NCBI GenBank assembly: GCA_033239525.1
Contig: BSYO01000026.1
Location: forward strand, 5,890,001 to 5,954,000
Source of the DNA: Nepenthes gracilis
Taxonomy: Eukaryota > Streptophyta > Magnoliopsida > Caryophyllales > Nepenthaceae
Reading direction: 5' to 3'
DNA: 64,000 nucleotides
Shown: piece after piece, positions 34,070-47,180 of the stretch
How positions within the stretch are numbered: the first letter of the stretch is position 1
How the letters are laid out: every line of letters starts with the position of its first letter
Made by a program: the position numbers and the translations under genes
Notes under the pieces: generated by a model
Told to the model about the DNA's origin: nothing
The model's database searches: none
What the model saw: only the letters and a program-made list of their open reading frames with translations

Positions 34070-35270
34070 TGATTACTTGATTCAACGACGTCAAATCATA
34101 TGACAGAAAATATAGATACTTTACATAACATAAAGTATGATGGTGAATAACATATTCAAGTAATCAGATTTCCAACCACTCCGGTTGAAAATCTAAGATC
34201 TACCTTCAATATTGTTTTTGTATTTCTAGAATTATCTACGAATTTAATTTCTATTAGACAAATGATTGATAATAATTGTAGGATTCACTTTGATCGTAAT
34301 AGTTTTCTTATACACACGATCAAAACTCAGGAAATATAATCGCGAAGAGGCCTAAAGTGGGATGTTTATTTCCCCTCTAGCTTCCCATTTCTACTTTCAT
34401 TTCTTTTACTCATACTACTATCACTAATAATAATAAGATATGGTATAAAAAACTAGGATGCCCTGAATTTAGCATTTTAAATTATCTTATTAGACATGAC
34501 CATTTAAATAATAAAGATTCTTTTTTTTTTCCCAAGCCAAGCGAATATACTTATTGTAAACTTGGTAAAAATAACATTTGCTTTTTTTTATATGGTAGCC
34601 ACATGTCCATAAGTTTTGAGATTATTCATACTGATGTATGAGGTTTCTTATACTAACTATAAGTAATTTATGACAATAATTGATTACTATAACTGCTTTA
34701 CTTAGGTATACTTTTTTCACTCTAAGGATGAAGTATTATCGGTATTTTAGACCTTTGTTACTTTTAACGAAACATAATTCTCAACATGTATTAAAATATT
34801 ACATTCTAAATCTGAAGAGAACATATGTCCAAAGGCTTTTGGTATTCTATCTTAACATATCCTTACATTCCCCAACAAAATGGAATCACTAAACATAAAA
34901 TCTATTATCTTTTTGATGTTCATACCTACTTAATCAAATTATCAATACTTTCTAAATTCTAGGTAGGAGCTTTATCTATAATTGTGTATCTGATTAATCG
35001 CTTACCTTCATAAATCCTGCATTAAGATTCCCCATACTATTGTTTGTTTGGAATCTCACCCGACTATCATTCTCTCCTACATTTAGTAATGTCTATTTTG
35101 TCTACTTACCTCTAGTGGCACGCTAAAAACTAGACCCTTAAGTTGTTAAGTGCACATTTCATAGATATTGCAATACACATAAATGGTTTGTCTGTTTTGA
35201 TGACAATGTTAACAAATTTCATATTTCTTGTCGTGTTGCCTTCTTGGAAAACCCATCATACACTAATCCA
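34070..35270 (+). pseudogene. Copia element B protease-integrase
   Basis: At about 34,075 the frame reads LDSTTSNHMTENIDTL, the copia protease loop with DSGA changed to DSTT. It continues with VFLELSTNLISIRQMIDNNC and IHFDRNSFLI. Around 34,440 comes the integrase zinc-binding region, then SFEIIHTDV near 34,615, the first catalytic Asp block. TPKW-like PTKWNH near 34,875, and VKCTF-like and CFDDNVNKF-type stretches to 35,220, mark the C-terminal part. Many stops. Confidence 0.75.
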
Positions 35271-35540
35271 CTTCCAACATTCCTCCAACTTTTGATGACC
35301 AGACTAGTTCAAATCACTAGAGACATCCTACACAACCTCTTTTAAAACTAAAATCGACATCTAAATCTATTGCAATTTAACCTCAACGATCCACTTGGAT
35401 TACTTGTCCTCCTAATAGATATGATTTCTCTCATATAGCTCTCTAAACAACTTTGGATACTACTTTCTTATCTTCATCTTACTCTCAAGCCTCTTCTTAA
35501 AAGTGTTGGCAACAAGCTATGCAAGGTAAGGTTCAGGCTC

Positions 35541-35790
35541 TTGAAGGCAACTATACTTAGGATAATGCATAGTGTTCCCATGGAATCAAATCAATTTAAA
35601 TGCATATGGGTATATACAATTAAACTACAACTAAATGGCTCTATCAACAAATATAAAGCTCATTTAATGACACTTGATAATCGCAAGAAATATGATCTTG
35701 ATTATGAGAAAAATATTGCGCCAGTGGCCAAAATAACTACTGTGCGTATTATTATGACCATTCCTACCTCAAAAGGATGGTCACATAAAT
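35541..35790 (+). pseudogene. Copia element B reverse transcriptase N-terminus
   Basis: One open frame of 95 codons holds FKCIWVYTIKLQLNGSINKY, then LDYEKNIAPVAKITTVRII and TSKGWS, the first blocks of copia RT. After HKFY (35,795) similarity ends in a T-rich tract, so the catalytic YVDD is missing. Confidence 0.9.
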
Positions 35791-35799
35791 TTTATATGT

Positions 35800-36100
35800 T
35801 TTCACTTTTTTTATATTTCATTTTTTAATAATTCTTTTTATTCTTTTTTTATCCATTTGCTTTTTAAAATTTTTTATGTCATTTTTATTTTTTTCTATAA
35901 TTTCTATTTTCTATTATTTCATTTTTTTTATATTAAATTTTTTATTTCTCTAGAATAACTCTTTTTGTTTATCATTTTATTTTTCCTTTTTTTATTTTGC
36001 AATATTTGTTCTTATTACATGGGGATCTAAAAGAAGTTCACATGACTCCACACCTAGTATATTCACTCATTACTCCGCTAAAGTGTGTAAGTGTTACCAT
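35800..36100. other. T-rich non-coding tract
   Basis: About 220 bp of sequence dominated by runs of T broken by A, marking the truncation edge of copia B. No gene. Confidence 0.7.
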
Positions 36101-36149
36101 TCTTTATGATTTAAAGCAAGCACTACGAGCTTAATTTGAAAATTTTCAT

Positions 36150-37350
36150 ACCTAACTTCTTGAGTTTGGCTTCAATCTTGAGGGCCCAAATTTCCTGTTA
36201 CGGTAATTAGAAGAAAACTTTGACTGACAACTAGAATATGTTGTTCACTATCATGCTTACAAATATCATGTAGAACTTTCACGCTACTAGTTATATGATT
36301 TGATGTAGTAGAATCAACTAACTAAGAAGCGAGAGTTTTTTACTTAACTTGTAGGCCTAAGCCAAAGAATCCAGATATAATCATCTATTATACCATCTAG
36401 GGCACAAGAAGAGTGAGTGCATACAGATGATTGATCAATGGTGGAAACGATGAAATCAATAGCTGAAATCAGTTGGCTAGTAATGAGGAAACCGTGAGCT
36501 TATTGATTCTTAGGCTATATGCAACACTCATCAATCAAATACTTATAGAATACAATTATTTAAAATATGCCCAAATTCTTTACAACTATCGCATTGAGAA
36601 TGACACTTGAATTTACCCTTTTCTAATGCAACATATGCGAGATTAATTATCTCAGATATTACTATCTCTTGTGTCATACTAAGTTGGGTGGCTAGACATA
36701 GCTCCTCTTGAAGGCTTATAATTACAATTCAAACTAAGAAATTCTCCCAAGTATACATCTAGTGGTTGGATAAGATTACGATTCAGCAATCCAAGCTGAG
36801 TAGGCTTAAATTTAGGTCATAGATTTTATCACAAATTGATCCCTAACACAGCACGCTTCCTATAGCTTTGCAAGAGTTACCTTTAGAACCTTAAGAAAGG
36901 CCTATCTCAAATATTCACTCTATAAATTCATAAATACAACATAAATTTGTTCAATAGAGATATTATCTTGTTTGTGTTTAGTGATTCTGATTCTAATTGG
37001 AATTTTCAGACATTATTATTTTAAGTTATAGACATGCCAAAAATAATTTCACATCACCTTTGCAGTAAAGAAAGATTAAATATTATTTACCATATGTAGT
37101 TCAATTAAACCCCAGAACTAAAACATAATGTGCGCATCCTTACTCTCCTATTGATTAGCTCCTCTTTTTAGTTAGGGCTTTAGATAATCATAGTAAAGAA
37201 TTTCAAAGTTCCTTTTCTTTTACAAAAATTTCAAATTAAAATTCTTAGAATGAGTAATTTTTTTTACTAAAACGAATAATAGAATTTTCACCTAACAATA
37301 CAAAGAAAAAGAAATTTGAACCTTATTTATAAAAAAATATTCAGCAGAGA
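36150..37350 (-). pseudogene. Third copia gag-protease relic
   Basis: On the minus strand near 36,625-36,560 I read KGKFKCHSQCDSCKEFGHIL, a CCHC zinc-knuckle-like motif (C-x2-C-x4-H) followed by NNC. Downstream (about 36,330) is LVDSTTSNH, which again resembles the protease loop. The remainder to 37,350 is low-complexity minus-strand coding-like sequence with stops. It looks like a separate copia fragment facing copia B. It could also be a displaced 3' piece of some other element. Confidence 0.45.
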
Positions 37351-38699
37351 GATGAGAAAAAATTCAACCTAGAATTGGAACTACCACACACAGAAATCCA
37401 AAGGAAAAGGAATGAATCAACTTACCTAATCTTTAAATATGTTTAAGGCAGAAACGCCTTGCAACACCCAATCGTTCTAGGTTTGGAATTCAAAATTGTT
37501 CAGTGCTTGTGGAGATGAGAGATTTTCACCCAATCAAATTTGATAAAACTCAAAATCAAGATAAGTCACAGAAGATAAAAATTGAAGTCCACCAAATTGA
37601 GAGGAATCAAGATAGGTTAAAATATACTTTGAAAAAATCAATAAGAGCACAGCAGATAGAACTATGAATAAGTCGAACTTGAGGATGAATTCACCCACCA
37701 AATCAAAGCTGATAGGCTCTTGGAACAAATTATTGCATCAAATAAAGCCATGCTAGAATGAATTGAGTTTTGCCAAAATTCGAATATCCAATGCAAGTCA
37801 AACAACCTACAACGTAAACATGAATCAATTTTTGATTTCAAGAATATGAAACCATGACAAAATTTGTTTTGGTTTAAATGCCTTTCTCCTCCATTGAAAT
37901 ATAAAAAACATTTCCCTAATGATAATCAATAATAATAAATGCATATCCTATATTCACAGTCCTCAATCTAATTAATCCTAATTACAAATAATCTCAATCT
38001 CCTGAACATGAAAAATTGAATTAAATAATATCATGTAAATATTTCAATGACTAATAGAAGATGTGTATCTTAACAGACTAATAAAAGCTATAGGTCCTAA
38101 TCCCGGTAGCTATAACAGTAAAGTCAATGGTAATTGCTTGATTGGTTAATTCAATGGATACTGATATTGGACAATGATTCATGGTCTTAACTATGTGAAG
38201 GGAGCTATGGCAAGTTGCTAACCTTTCATTTTTAGATTTGGAAAGTGACTCAATACCGTGAATCTGAAGAAGGAAAGGCAGAGGAAATGAAGCAAGGCTG
38301 ATTTGTGACCAGCTACTTCAACACGATTAACTAATTATGGCAAGAAATGAATCTTTACCAAGAGCTGAATATGTAAAGGACAGTTTGCCGAACAAAAAGT
38401 CTTAGCAGAAGAAAAGAGTCTTCAGATTCTTAGCTGGGTTAAATAATGAATTTGACCAAGTTAGGGACGGTTCTTAGAGGCTAAGTAGATTCCCTCAATT
38501 AGATCAGTATATCAGCCAGTGAGAGGGGAGGGAATCAGACTCATGATGACGATGGCAAAGGAGGCTTCAGCTAAGGAGGTTCTTAAGCTTAAAATTGGTA
38601 TGCTTCAACCGAGGATAACAAACAAGAAAAATAATGAAAAGAATATATTGCGGTGAGATCATTGTAATCAATCATGCAACCTATCTTACTAATTAGAAT
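37351..38699. other. AT-rich intergenic sequence
   Basis: No gene or known repeat seen. The 64-residue minus frame at 37,728-37,534 is hydrophobic but matches nothing I know. Confidence 0.5.
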
Positions 38700-40748
38700 A
38701 AAGAAAGGGCCCCATCTGAGCCCTATTGTTGTAAAGCTATAGCTCAAAAGCCAGCCTATCCGTCCATTAATAAATGCTATTTAGGCTTGAGTAATGTAAT
38801 ATACTATATTATATTATATAGGGCCTTAATTGCTTGTTGCTTTCTTCCCATACTTGAGCGCATTAATATCATACATCAAGCTCAAGCTTGCCTTCAGTTT
38901 TCAATAAGGGGGCTCTCCCTTTGTTGACTATCTATAATATAGTTTGGGCCCTTTGTTGACTATCTTACTAATTGTTGTGCTGTTCCAACCCAAGGCATGT
39001 CTTGTGCAGTGAAGAGTGTTGTTTTGAAGGAAGGAAAGCATGGTTAATAAACTTATCGTCAAAGGCGGGCTTTCCTATGGTAGTCCGGCTACAACTTCAA
39101 ACTATCTATCGTGTCTCATCTAGATTTAGCTATACGTGTATGCAGCCAACCATATTAGTTCCACATAAGAGCCTTTAGAACAAGTCTAAAAAGGCACTCA
39201 TTAGTCAGCTCGGTTCCTTTTCCATTCCCGCCTTGCTGCCTATTAAGCAAACAGGTCCTATTCCAACGGCTCGCCTTTCTTCATCTACACCAACACCCAC
39301 GCATAATCCAATAGGAACAATTTAAGTACCCCTCTTTGTCATAAGAAGCAGCAGAATGCGCTATCATTTACAACGCTTTCCTCTACCAAGGACTTCTATG
39401 AAATGAAAACAAGTGGCATCATTGTATGCTAAACATTTGTTGCCCTGGTTTTTTTCCAAGAGTACTCCTATAGCCGATATGTCACCTAAAACCTAAAGGC
39501 TTGGCCTTGTCCCGTTTAGAGAATGACCAGTTTAGTGAGACATTATCACAGTTTAAATAAGAATCACCACTTTTTTAAAAAGCATGGATCTAGCCTCCTC
39601 CTTTCCGCCCTCCTTTGAGCTCATCCATCCCTTGCTCTTATGTTCGAGTGTTTGCTCATTGTTTAGGCCGGTGAGTGAGATATCTGCTCATTGTAGTAAC
39701 TTCCAAGGTTCTTCACACCTAGATGATCCCAATATCCTTATGCCTTGGCCTTTGATTAGATAAAGCTGCCCACTCAAAACCCACCCTATGACCCACAACT
39801 CAAAATAAGCATTGGAACAAGGCATGAACTTTCTCCATGTTACGGTTCCCTTTGGTCCATTCTCAAGGTAGGTTAGATGAACATCTAAGTGATTGCCTTC
39901 ATGGATCCAAGCACGCTCGCAAGGCACACAATAAGAATAGGACCAATAGAGACTTCATAAGGGGCCATTTGAGCTGAAGATTGTAATACCCTAGAAAGGT
40001 ATATTTTGAATATAGAATGAAAGTTCCCAAAAATCAATAAGCTGATCATATCCCTCTGTGAACCATACGAGCACGTCCTCTGTCACCCCCACCACCACAC
40101 TTACAATTCCACACCCAACCTAACTAGCTAGCTCTTGCCCCAAGTCCTCCCTCTCTATTCCTCATTGAGTGGAATGTAAAAGCATGGGAGACATGCTTTT
40201 AATTTATAGAAAGCATCTCTCTTTTGTCTCTCCTAATGAAACTCACCAAAAAATCACAATAGAAAAAATAACTTTTGCAAGAAAGTCGTATCAGATTAGA
40301 TCAGTAAAGTGAAAAAGTCACCCGTACTTAGAAAGGCAAAAGAAGTAGCTTCTAGGACAAAATACTGATACAATAGGTGGCAGAATATAGTGAGACCAAG
40401 CCGTACCACTAGTAAAGTGGAGAAGGGCCTATTATAAGTGCACTAGAATAGTACCTGATGAAATACCATAAAAAATAAAAACAAATTTCAATGAACTATT
40501 GAAGCTATCTATATGATTGATTAGACAAGAACTAAAAACTTTCAATAGACTTTTTTCTTTCCTAATTTGCTTAAAAACAGTCCTAGCATTAGTATAGTTC
40601 ACTGTAAGGGCATTCCATCTTAATGACTAATTCCACAACAATAAGAACTAGAAAATAATCGCTCGATATTTACTCGTTCTCCTCTATTCAATTCCCAATG
40701 AACGATATGATGTTGACCTATCATTTGCTCTATTCAAAACAAATTTCA

Positions 40749-41742
40749 ATATTTGTTTAGTTAACTCTTGTCAAAATGTTCTCACTGATACCTAATTGAC
40801 AACAAACTTGAATGGCTTTTTTATGTTCGATTCCATCCATTTTTGTTGAGACAATTTTGATTTATTTATTGGCAGCCGATCTAGCTCCTAAAATATCTTT
40901 TCTATAAGTAGAACTGTTATGAACAGTCTAAACTTCAACCCTAATTTTGTCCAATTACATTCTTGTATCAAGTCCTAAAAATATAGCAAGAGTCTAGTAG
41001 AAGAGAATTTTATACTCAAATCACTAAATTTGTGAGAAAGTGCTCTGGAAAGAGTTGCGGTCACAAAATGAACATTTTTCACCTTTCTTCTTTAAGATGG
41101 CATAGAAGGTATTTTAGGACCGCAATGTTCGCATCCCCTAACTCATAATCAAAGTGGACATTTTCACCTTTCTTCTTTAAGATGGCATAGAAGGTATTTT
41201 AGGACTGCTATGTTCGCATCCCCTAACTCATAATCAAAGTGGTTGATCTAATATTTGTTTGGTTAACTCTTGTCAAAATGTTCTCACTGATACCTAATTG
41301 ATAAGAAACTTGAACGGCTTTTTTTTGTTCGATTCCATCCATTTTTGTTGAGACAATTTTGATTTATTTATTGACAACTGATCTAGCTCCTAAATATCTT
41401 TTCTATAAGTAGAACTGTTATGAACAGTCTAAACTTCAACCCTAATTTCGTCCAATTACATTCTCGTATCAAGCCCTAAAAATATAACAAGAGTCTAGTA
41501 GAAGAGAATTTTATACTCATATCACTAAATTTGTGAGAAAGTGCTCTGGAAAGAGTCGCGGTCACAAAATGGACATTTTTCACCTTTCTTCTTTAAGATG
41601 GCACAGAAGGTATTTCAGGACCGCTATGTTCGCATCCCCTAACTCATAATCAAAGTGGACATTTTCACATTTCTTCTTTAAGATGGCACAGAAGATATTT
41701 TAGGACTGCTATGTTTGCATCCCCTAACTCATAATCAAAGTG
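40749..41742. repeat. 502-bp tandem duplication with nested 86-bp duplication
   Basis: Two units start near 40,749 and 41,251, each opening atttgttt(a/g)gttaactctt. Within each unit the tail is itself duplicated: two blocks of about 86 bp beginning acattttcacctttcttc and ending ataatcaaagtgg (41,068-41,241 and 41,570-41,742). The inner duplication must predate the outer one, since both units carry it. Units differ by scattered substitutions. Confidence 0.95.
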
Positions 41743-41779
41743 GTCTCATGTGATCTCATACATGGCCACCATTAAGTCG

Positions 41780-42206
41780 AGTTTGGGGTGATAAGGTCAT
41801 GTACTGATTCTCAAAGAAGATGTTAAATGAAGTCTTGTGATCTCAAAGGATTGATCAAATTCTAGGAGTCTAACTCATAGTGATTATTTATGAAAGAATG
41901 ACTCTTGTTATCAAATGATTGAACAACCGAGAGCAATTTACTTACGATACTTAATTGACATTCATAAAAAGTATCTAATGCATTATGAGTTCAATACATC
42001 CTATTTAGCAAAAAAACGGATATTCCTTGCTCATTATCAGACAATCACTTATTCACAAACCTCATGTGAGGCTAATAGTTTTCATTTCCCATCTCATGGA
42101 AAACCTTTTTCGCTCCGCTTAGCCCTATCCCCCCCTAGGGGTATTTTAGTGATAGGTTCTATAGGAACCGGACGATCCTATTTGGTCATATACCTAGCGA
42201 CAAACT
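41780..42206 (+). pseudogene. ycf2: Plastid ycf2 fragment
   Basis: The plus frame from about 41,915 reads [20 protein letters not shown], then [38 protein letters not shown] and [17 protein letters not shown], ending YLATNS. This is the stretch of plastid Ycf2 up to and including its P-loop (GSIGTGRS). Ycf2 is a giant AAA-type motor subunit of the plastid inner-envelope import complex. Upstream to 41,780 the same gene can be followed in shifted frames. Similarity ends abruptly after ATNS. It represents only about 140 of some 2,200 codons, so it is a non-functional transferred fragment with few substitutions. Confidence 0.92.
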
Positions 42207-43280
42207 CCGACATACTCCTTGGGTTGTAGCTTTGTTTGCTCACTTTTTTATTTCCCTTAGGGCTTTTCATTACTAGAAGCACCATTAGTGCTTGCAAGCA
42301 CTTCTTGTCTGGAACCTTGTTTGCATTTCCAAAATGTCTCATCCTATTATAAAATTAACAAAATTGATTATTATGTATATATATATAAATATATAATCTA
42401 ATCGATTTTGTCAATATAATATATAAATAACAAGAAAATTTTCTTACGAATTACATAACTGAGGTTCATACACTTTTTTTTCTTTATGAAATTACATAGC
42501 GAAATTAAAAATAAGGCACTTGCTTGTTAATAACCAATATATAAAGTATAGAGGGCTATGGAAAAGGTGAGGACATTCAGGCATGGAATCAACCATTCAA
42601 TAATGAGCATATTCATCTCACTATATCCATTCCATTCCTTTGAAAGCCGTACGCCTATCCCAATTCAAGTTTGATGAGAGAGCTATAACCACTAGGAGGG
42701 TTAAATGTCATTTTAGCTCTAAAAAAAGATACTTTTGTGACAAGAAGAAAGGCCAATATTGTTTGTTTTCTAGCTAGCCTTTGGGTTCCAAGTAGAAGTA
42801 ATAGCAGAACTGGGAAAAAAATCATTTGAACTCTTGCTTGAGGGCTTATACCTCACACGAAATATCCAATTAAATGCATAAAGCAAGTTAGCCCTCTATT
42901 TTTTTTTCTTTTACAGCTAGGACGATTAAAGGTTTTATCTGTCCTTAAAATTCTCATAAGAGCTCCTTAGTATTTGACCAAATCTTGTGTCCTGGATTTC
43001 AGTTCTTCAAATGAAAGTCACACTGTTTAAGAAGCAGAGTCAAATGATCAACTCTTTTCTTTAATTATTTGTTACACTAGAAAGAAAAGTGCTATAAATA
43101 GTACGAGAAGTGATGGAAAGTCAAATAACCTATTTAGATAAATTAAGATAAATAAACTGAAAGACTCTTTTGGGTGAAAGACCTAGCATTGTGAGTCAAA
43201 AGTGAAAAGTGCTTCTTTTCTGTAAAGCACTAGCTAAAGTGATGAAAATAAAGAGTGCAAATGGTTGATTGACAAAATAT

Positions 43281-43823
43281 TCAGATAAGCATATGTTATT
43301 ATTTTTCCTAAAGTGCTATCCTTCAAATTCTATAACTCAAATAATAGGTATCCTATTGGATACCTATTAGAATGACATCTCTATATCAAGTTGTGTTAAC
43401 CCTTTGATATCCTATTGGCTTGGCCCTCAAATATTTGTATTAGTATCTTATTCTAATAGACTTGCTTGAGCATTTTGTCTTTAGTTTGATACACTAATGG
43501 TAAGATCAATATTTGTTATTGGCTTTTTTGTCTTTGAAATAATATCTTATTGGCTTAGTCCTCATATAAGCACAGGTTATTATTTTCCCTAAAGTTCTAT
43601 CCTTCGAATTCTGTAACTCAAATAATGAATATCCTATTGGATACCTATTAGAACGACATCTCTCTATCAGGTTGCCTTAACCGTTTGATATCCTATTGGC
43701 TTAGCCCTCAGATATTTGTATTAGTATCTTATTCTAACCGACCTGCTTGAGCATTTTTTCTTTGGTTTGATACACTAATGGTAAGATCAATATTTGTTAT
43801 TGGCTTTTTTGTCTCTAATCTTT
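43281..43823. repeat. 281-bp tandem duplication
   Basis: Copy 1 starts at 43,281 and copy 2 at 43,562. Shared landmarks are atcctattggatacctatta, gatacactaatggtaagatc and attggcttttttgtct. Copies differ at scattered sites. Confidence 0.92.
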
Positions 43824-46800
43824 TCAAAATAAAGACCTCTTTTCTCCTCTCAGGCAATGGAATTTGCCAACTTTATAACTCTTTACTGGTTTGAATTTTT
43901 CTTCATGTTACATTTGGTTTGTGGATTCTATTTCTTTCTATGTTTTCACTTTTCTTTACTTGACTCACTTTTTGCTTAAGAAAATGTAAATTCTCTACTT
44001 GTTACGCTTGGGGGTAAGAGTGTGACGACTAAATTGACAAGATCTATCCGGAACTACATCTAAATCTCTGACAATGGCGATTAGAAATCTCTTTAAATCA
44101 TGATTTTCAAATGCTAGGATCACTCTTTCGGGCTGGGTCAAGCCTATATTAATAATATTATTACATCTATTCCTCCACAAATCGAGAAACTTAAGTAATA
44201 AATTCTTCCATATAAATAAAGGCACTTATAGCCTTGCCGAAATACGACTGGGTGCATAATGCTCTTTTGATTAGTTTGACTTCCTATACGTTGTTGTCCA
44301 CTTATGAGTTGGTTCTCATAGCTGCAAGACAATTAGGTCTATCTATGATACTTTTTGGGCGATGCCCCGGATCCTCACCAACAAAGGAGGATGATCAAAT
44401 CTGCTAAATCGACCCCCCGCCCTAGTCCTAAATCTACTTTAGACTAGCTTTACCTTACGAAATACCAATCCGGATGTTCAAGGAAAAAATTCAAAACCCG
44501 ATCTAAGATAATTGACAATTGAATTTGATTTTTCCAATGGTTTAGCATAAAGGGACTTTCTTCTTTTCTAATGATACACACTAGCAAACATTCTACCTAA
44601 TGCTATAAAATGATAGCAATGAAACTCTAATCTTTAGGCTTTAGCCCGAGTGAATGACTTACGCTTAGTAGACCGAATAGTGATCGGTCCTTACAACTCT
44701 TTGATGGCTCTAAGGTTGATACCTTAACGAGGACTAACGTCATGCGTAGTGCTCTCTGTGTAAGTATGGAACTTTCTCAGTAAGCATTGAGTCATTAGAC
44801 ACTAACTTAACTTGAAAAGCCTGATAGCATAAGGAACTTTCTTAGTGAGTATCAAAGTAAATGCTAACTTAACTTGAAAAGCTTGAGAGTGTGTCAATGA
44901 AGACAAACATGCGATCTACCCTCTCCGATCTTTATTAAAGAGTTGAGTGACTCTACTAAACGAAACAAAATCTTTCCTCCAAGAGCTCTTTCTCTGTGTG
45001 AATTCTATTCCTATTCTTTTAGAATTGAATCAACCTCTCCCAACAACTAGCCAGCAATGAGTCTCTCCCTAACAACGAAAAAGGCACAAACAGCTTCTTC
45101 TATAAATGATAAAATAGCAAAAGACCCTACAGGGCATTCTCTGCCTAATCCTATTGAATTATCCTCCTCATTCAGTGTCACTTTCTTTAGCTAGACTGAG
45201 ATGCCAATTTTCAACCATATATTATTTCCTTCTCATCAAACTAAAACTAGGAATGTAGATATGAGCACTAGTACTAATTCCTAGAGAATTTAAGAAGCTA
45301 ATGCCATTTGAGCTAATTAAGGATTTCATGCCCTATGATCTAATATCTATGCTAAATCTAGTAAACTCAGGAAGCCCCAAGAAACCTATTCTTTTATCTC
45401 AAATAGGGATCAAAAGTCCACATTGCCCTTAATCCCTCACAACTTTAGCTTAATTGGGTATTTATTCATAGCAAAATGTAAAATCAATCCCTTTCTGTTA
45501 CGAAAAAGGAGAATAAAAAATGTCTATATCCCAAAGGTGTGCGTTAGCTCAAAGAGTATCCATTTATCACCAGGAACAGTACAAAGAAGGACTAACCGTT
45601 TCACTATTGCTTCTATTCCACAGAGCAATCTAGCACCTTCTAACCACATAGTAGCTAAGCCTTAGAAGAAAAGGATAGCCTGGCACTTCGCCTATTACTT
45701 CTCTTAAGTAGATGGCTTCGAAAGCTTAATGCTCCCCTAAAAGTGGAGCATACCGCTACTTACGTATGTATTTTAATTTTTTATTTGACTTCATATGATG
45801 CGATTGATAGAGACTTACTTTTTTTGAACTCCTTTTGTGGGCTAGTTTAAGATTTTCTTTTTATTTTCTAAATTTCTAGAATCTTTGTTGAGAGCCTACA
45901 CTCATAAGATGACTTTCTTGGAGTCTCCATAAAATGTTAATAAGTATATTACCACAATGTGGAAAGAAGCAAGGGATTACTTGTACTGTGGTTAATCTTC
46001 AAAAGATGAATATAATGATAGATGTTTCAGTAGAATAAATTTCTCAATATCTCATGAGGAACAGCAGGGGACTGATAAATAGATGGCAGGAGATCTAGTG
46101 AAAGAAAATGATCAGAACAGTCAACATCTTCTTTCTCAACCAATCCTTTAGCGTGAGAATGAAAAAATGGGATTCAACATTGACTATAGGAGACTCCAAA
46201 GAAAAGCCACAAGGCAAGTGGGAAAGGAAGGCATTTGAATGAGGAAGCACACAAGAATTTTATTAAATGAGAATCCCCTGCTATTTGAATGTCCTAGTTC
46301 TTCATTGAATTTCCTACTTTATTAGTGGAATAAGATAGGTATTGTATAATTAGAACGTCGGCCATATGTACCTCAGGAGGCTTGGCCTATTCAAATAAAA
46401 ATGGAATGAACACCTATAACTAAGAAGAATAGAACGTCGCCCATATCGGAATGAAGATAATTTTCCTTAGAAGTGGGAAAATGGTTTCTACAATTCAAAC
46501 AAAAGGACTTGTTCTCCGGATTTAAGAAAATTAAGTAGTCTTAAAATAAGCGGTCTTAACATGTCTAAAACTGGATGAATCAAAGAGATTGCATGAAGGT
46601 TTATGTTAGCTTTAATACCTTCTTTCAGAGAGGCATGCATAATAAAAGAAGAAAAGACAAATAGCCAATGTAAGAAAAAGCTATCGTAGGCAGGGCAGGA
46701 AGGGAATAAGATTGGCTAAGGGGAGTTCAAATTCCTATCTTTGAAAAGGGAAGAATAAAAAGATTCTCTGACTAATACCACCTCTCGATTTTTGAGGTTA

Positions 46801-46889
46801 CTCCACATACCTAATAAGAATAACCACCAATGATACCAAATGAAAGAGAAAGAAAGAGAGTAAAAAAAAAAAAAAACTATCTCATCAGA

Positions 46890-47180
46890 AAGACATTTGT
46901 ATGCAAATAGTTGATGACATCTTCTTGATTGGAAGAAAAAGGAAGAGCCATAAGTGAGTTGATCCACTCACTAGAGGATCACTTGTGCTTTCACTTCACT
47001 ATCAGCATTAAAAAAATCCCTAAAATGATGTGTATCCGCAAGACATTGAAAGCTCACTAATGACATTCACCTTTCAACACAAACCTATGTGGACACTCAT
47101 AGATCTGTTAGAAAAGAAAGACGGACTTTTACCGTTTCATTTAAATATTCACTACTCAATAGACTACTTTCACAAAAGAA
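46890..47180 (+). pseudogene. Possible copia reverse transcriptase relic
   Basis: The plus strand reads IVDDIFLIG at about 46,908, like the YVDDI core of copia RT with Tyr changed to Ile. A charged stretch follows, and near 47,085 QTYVDTLIDLLEKKDGL resembles the block about 70 residues further on. Other expected motifs are missing. It sits at the edge of the organelle-like block. Confidence 0.4.

Larger units (their letters stand above)
32120..35790 (+). mobile_element. Ty1/copia retrotransposon B, 3' truncated
   Basis: Plus-strand copia element, head to head with copia A. An LTR-like region ends at 32,394 with ttttaaca and is followed by a near-perfect primer site. Gag (33,180-33,880), protease and integrase (34,070-35,270) and the start of RT (35,541-35,790) follow in order. 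RT stops at 35,790 and T-rich non-element sequence begins, so most of RT, RNase H and the 3' LTR are lost. The left end of its 5' LTR is not clear. Confidence 0.85.
38700..46880. other. Organelle-like mosaic (probable NUMT/NUPT)
   Basis: The texture changes here: more balanced base use, few simple AT runs, and dense short C/G-containing words typical of plant mitochondrial spacer DNA. One part (41,780-42,206) is certainly of plastid origin (ycf2). Plastid pieces inside mitochondrial DNA are common in plants, so a mitochondrial segment transferred to the nucleus is a reasonable reading. No complete mitochondrial gene, rRNA or tRNA was recognised. Two large internal duplications are listed separately. 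Apart from ycf2 the assignment is an impression, not a match. Confidence 0.35.

Noticed and set aside
38972..39927. Short frames in the organelle-like island (38,972-39,178 and 39,688-39,927)
   Set aside because: Checked for mitochondrial protein likeness. Nothing recognisable, so left as part of the island.
42640..42720. Possible group II intron domain V (gaaagccgtacg)
   Set aside because: The matching hairpin strand and the flanking intron features are not present.
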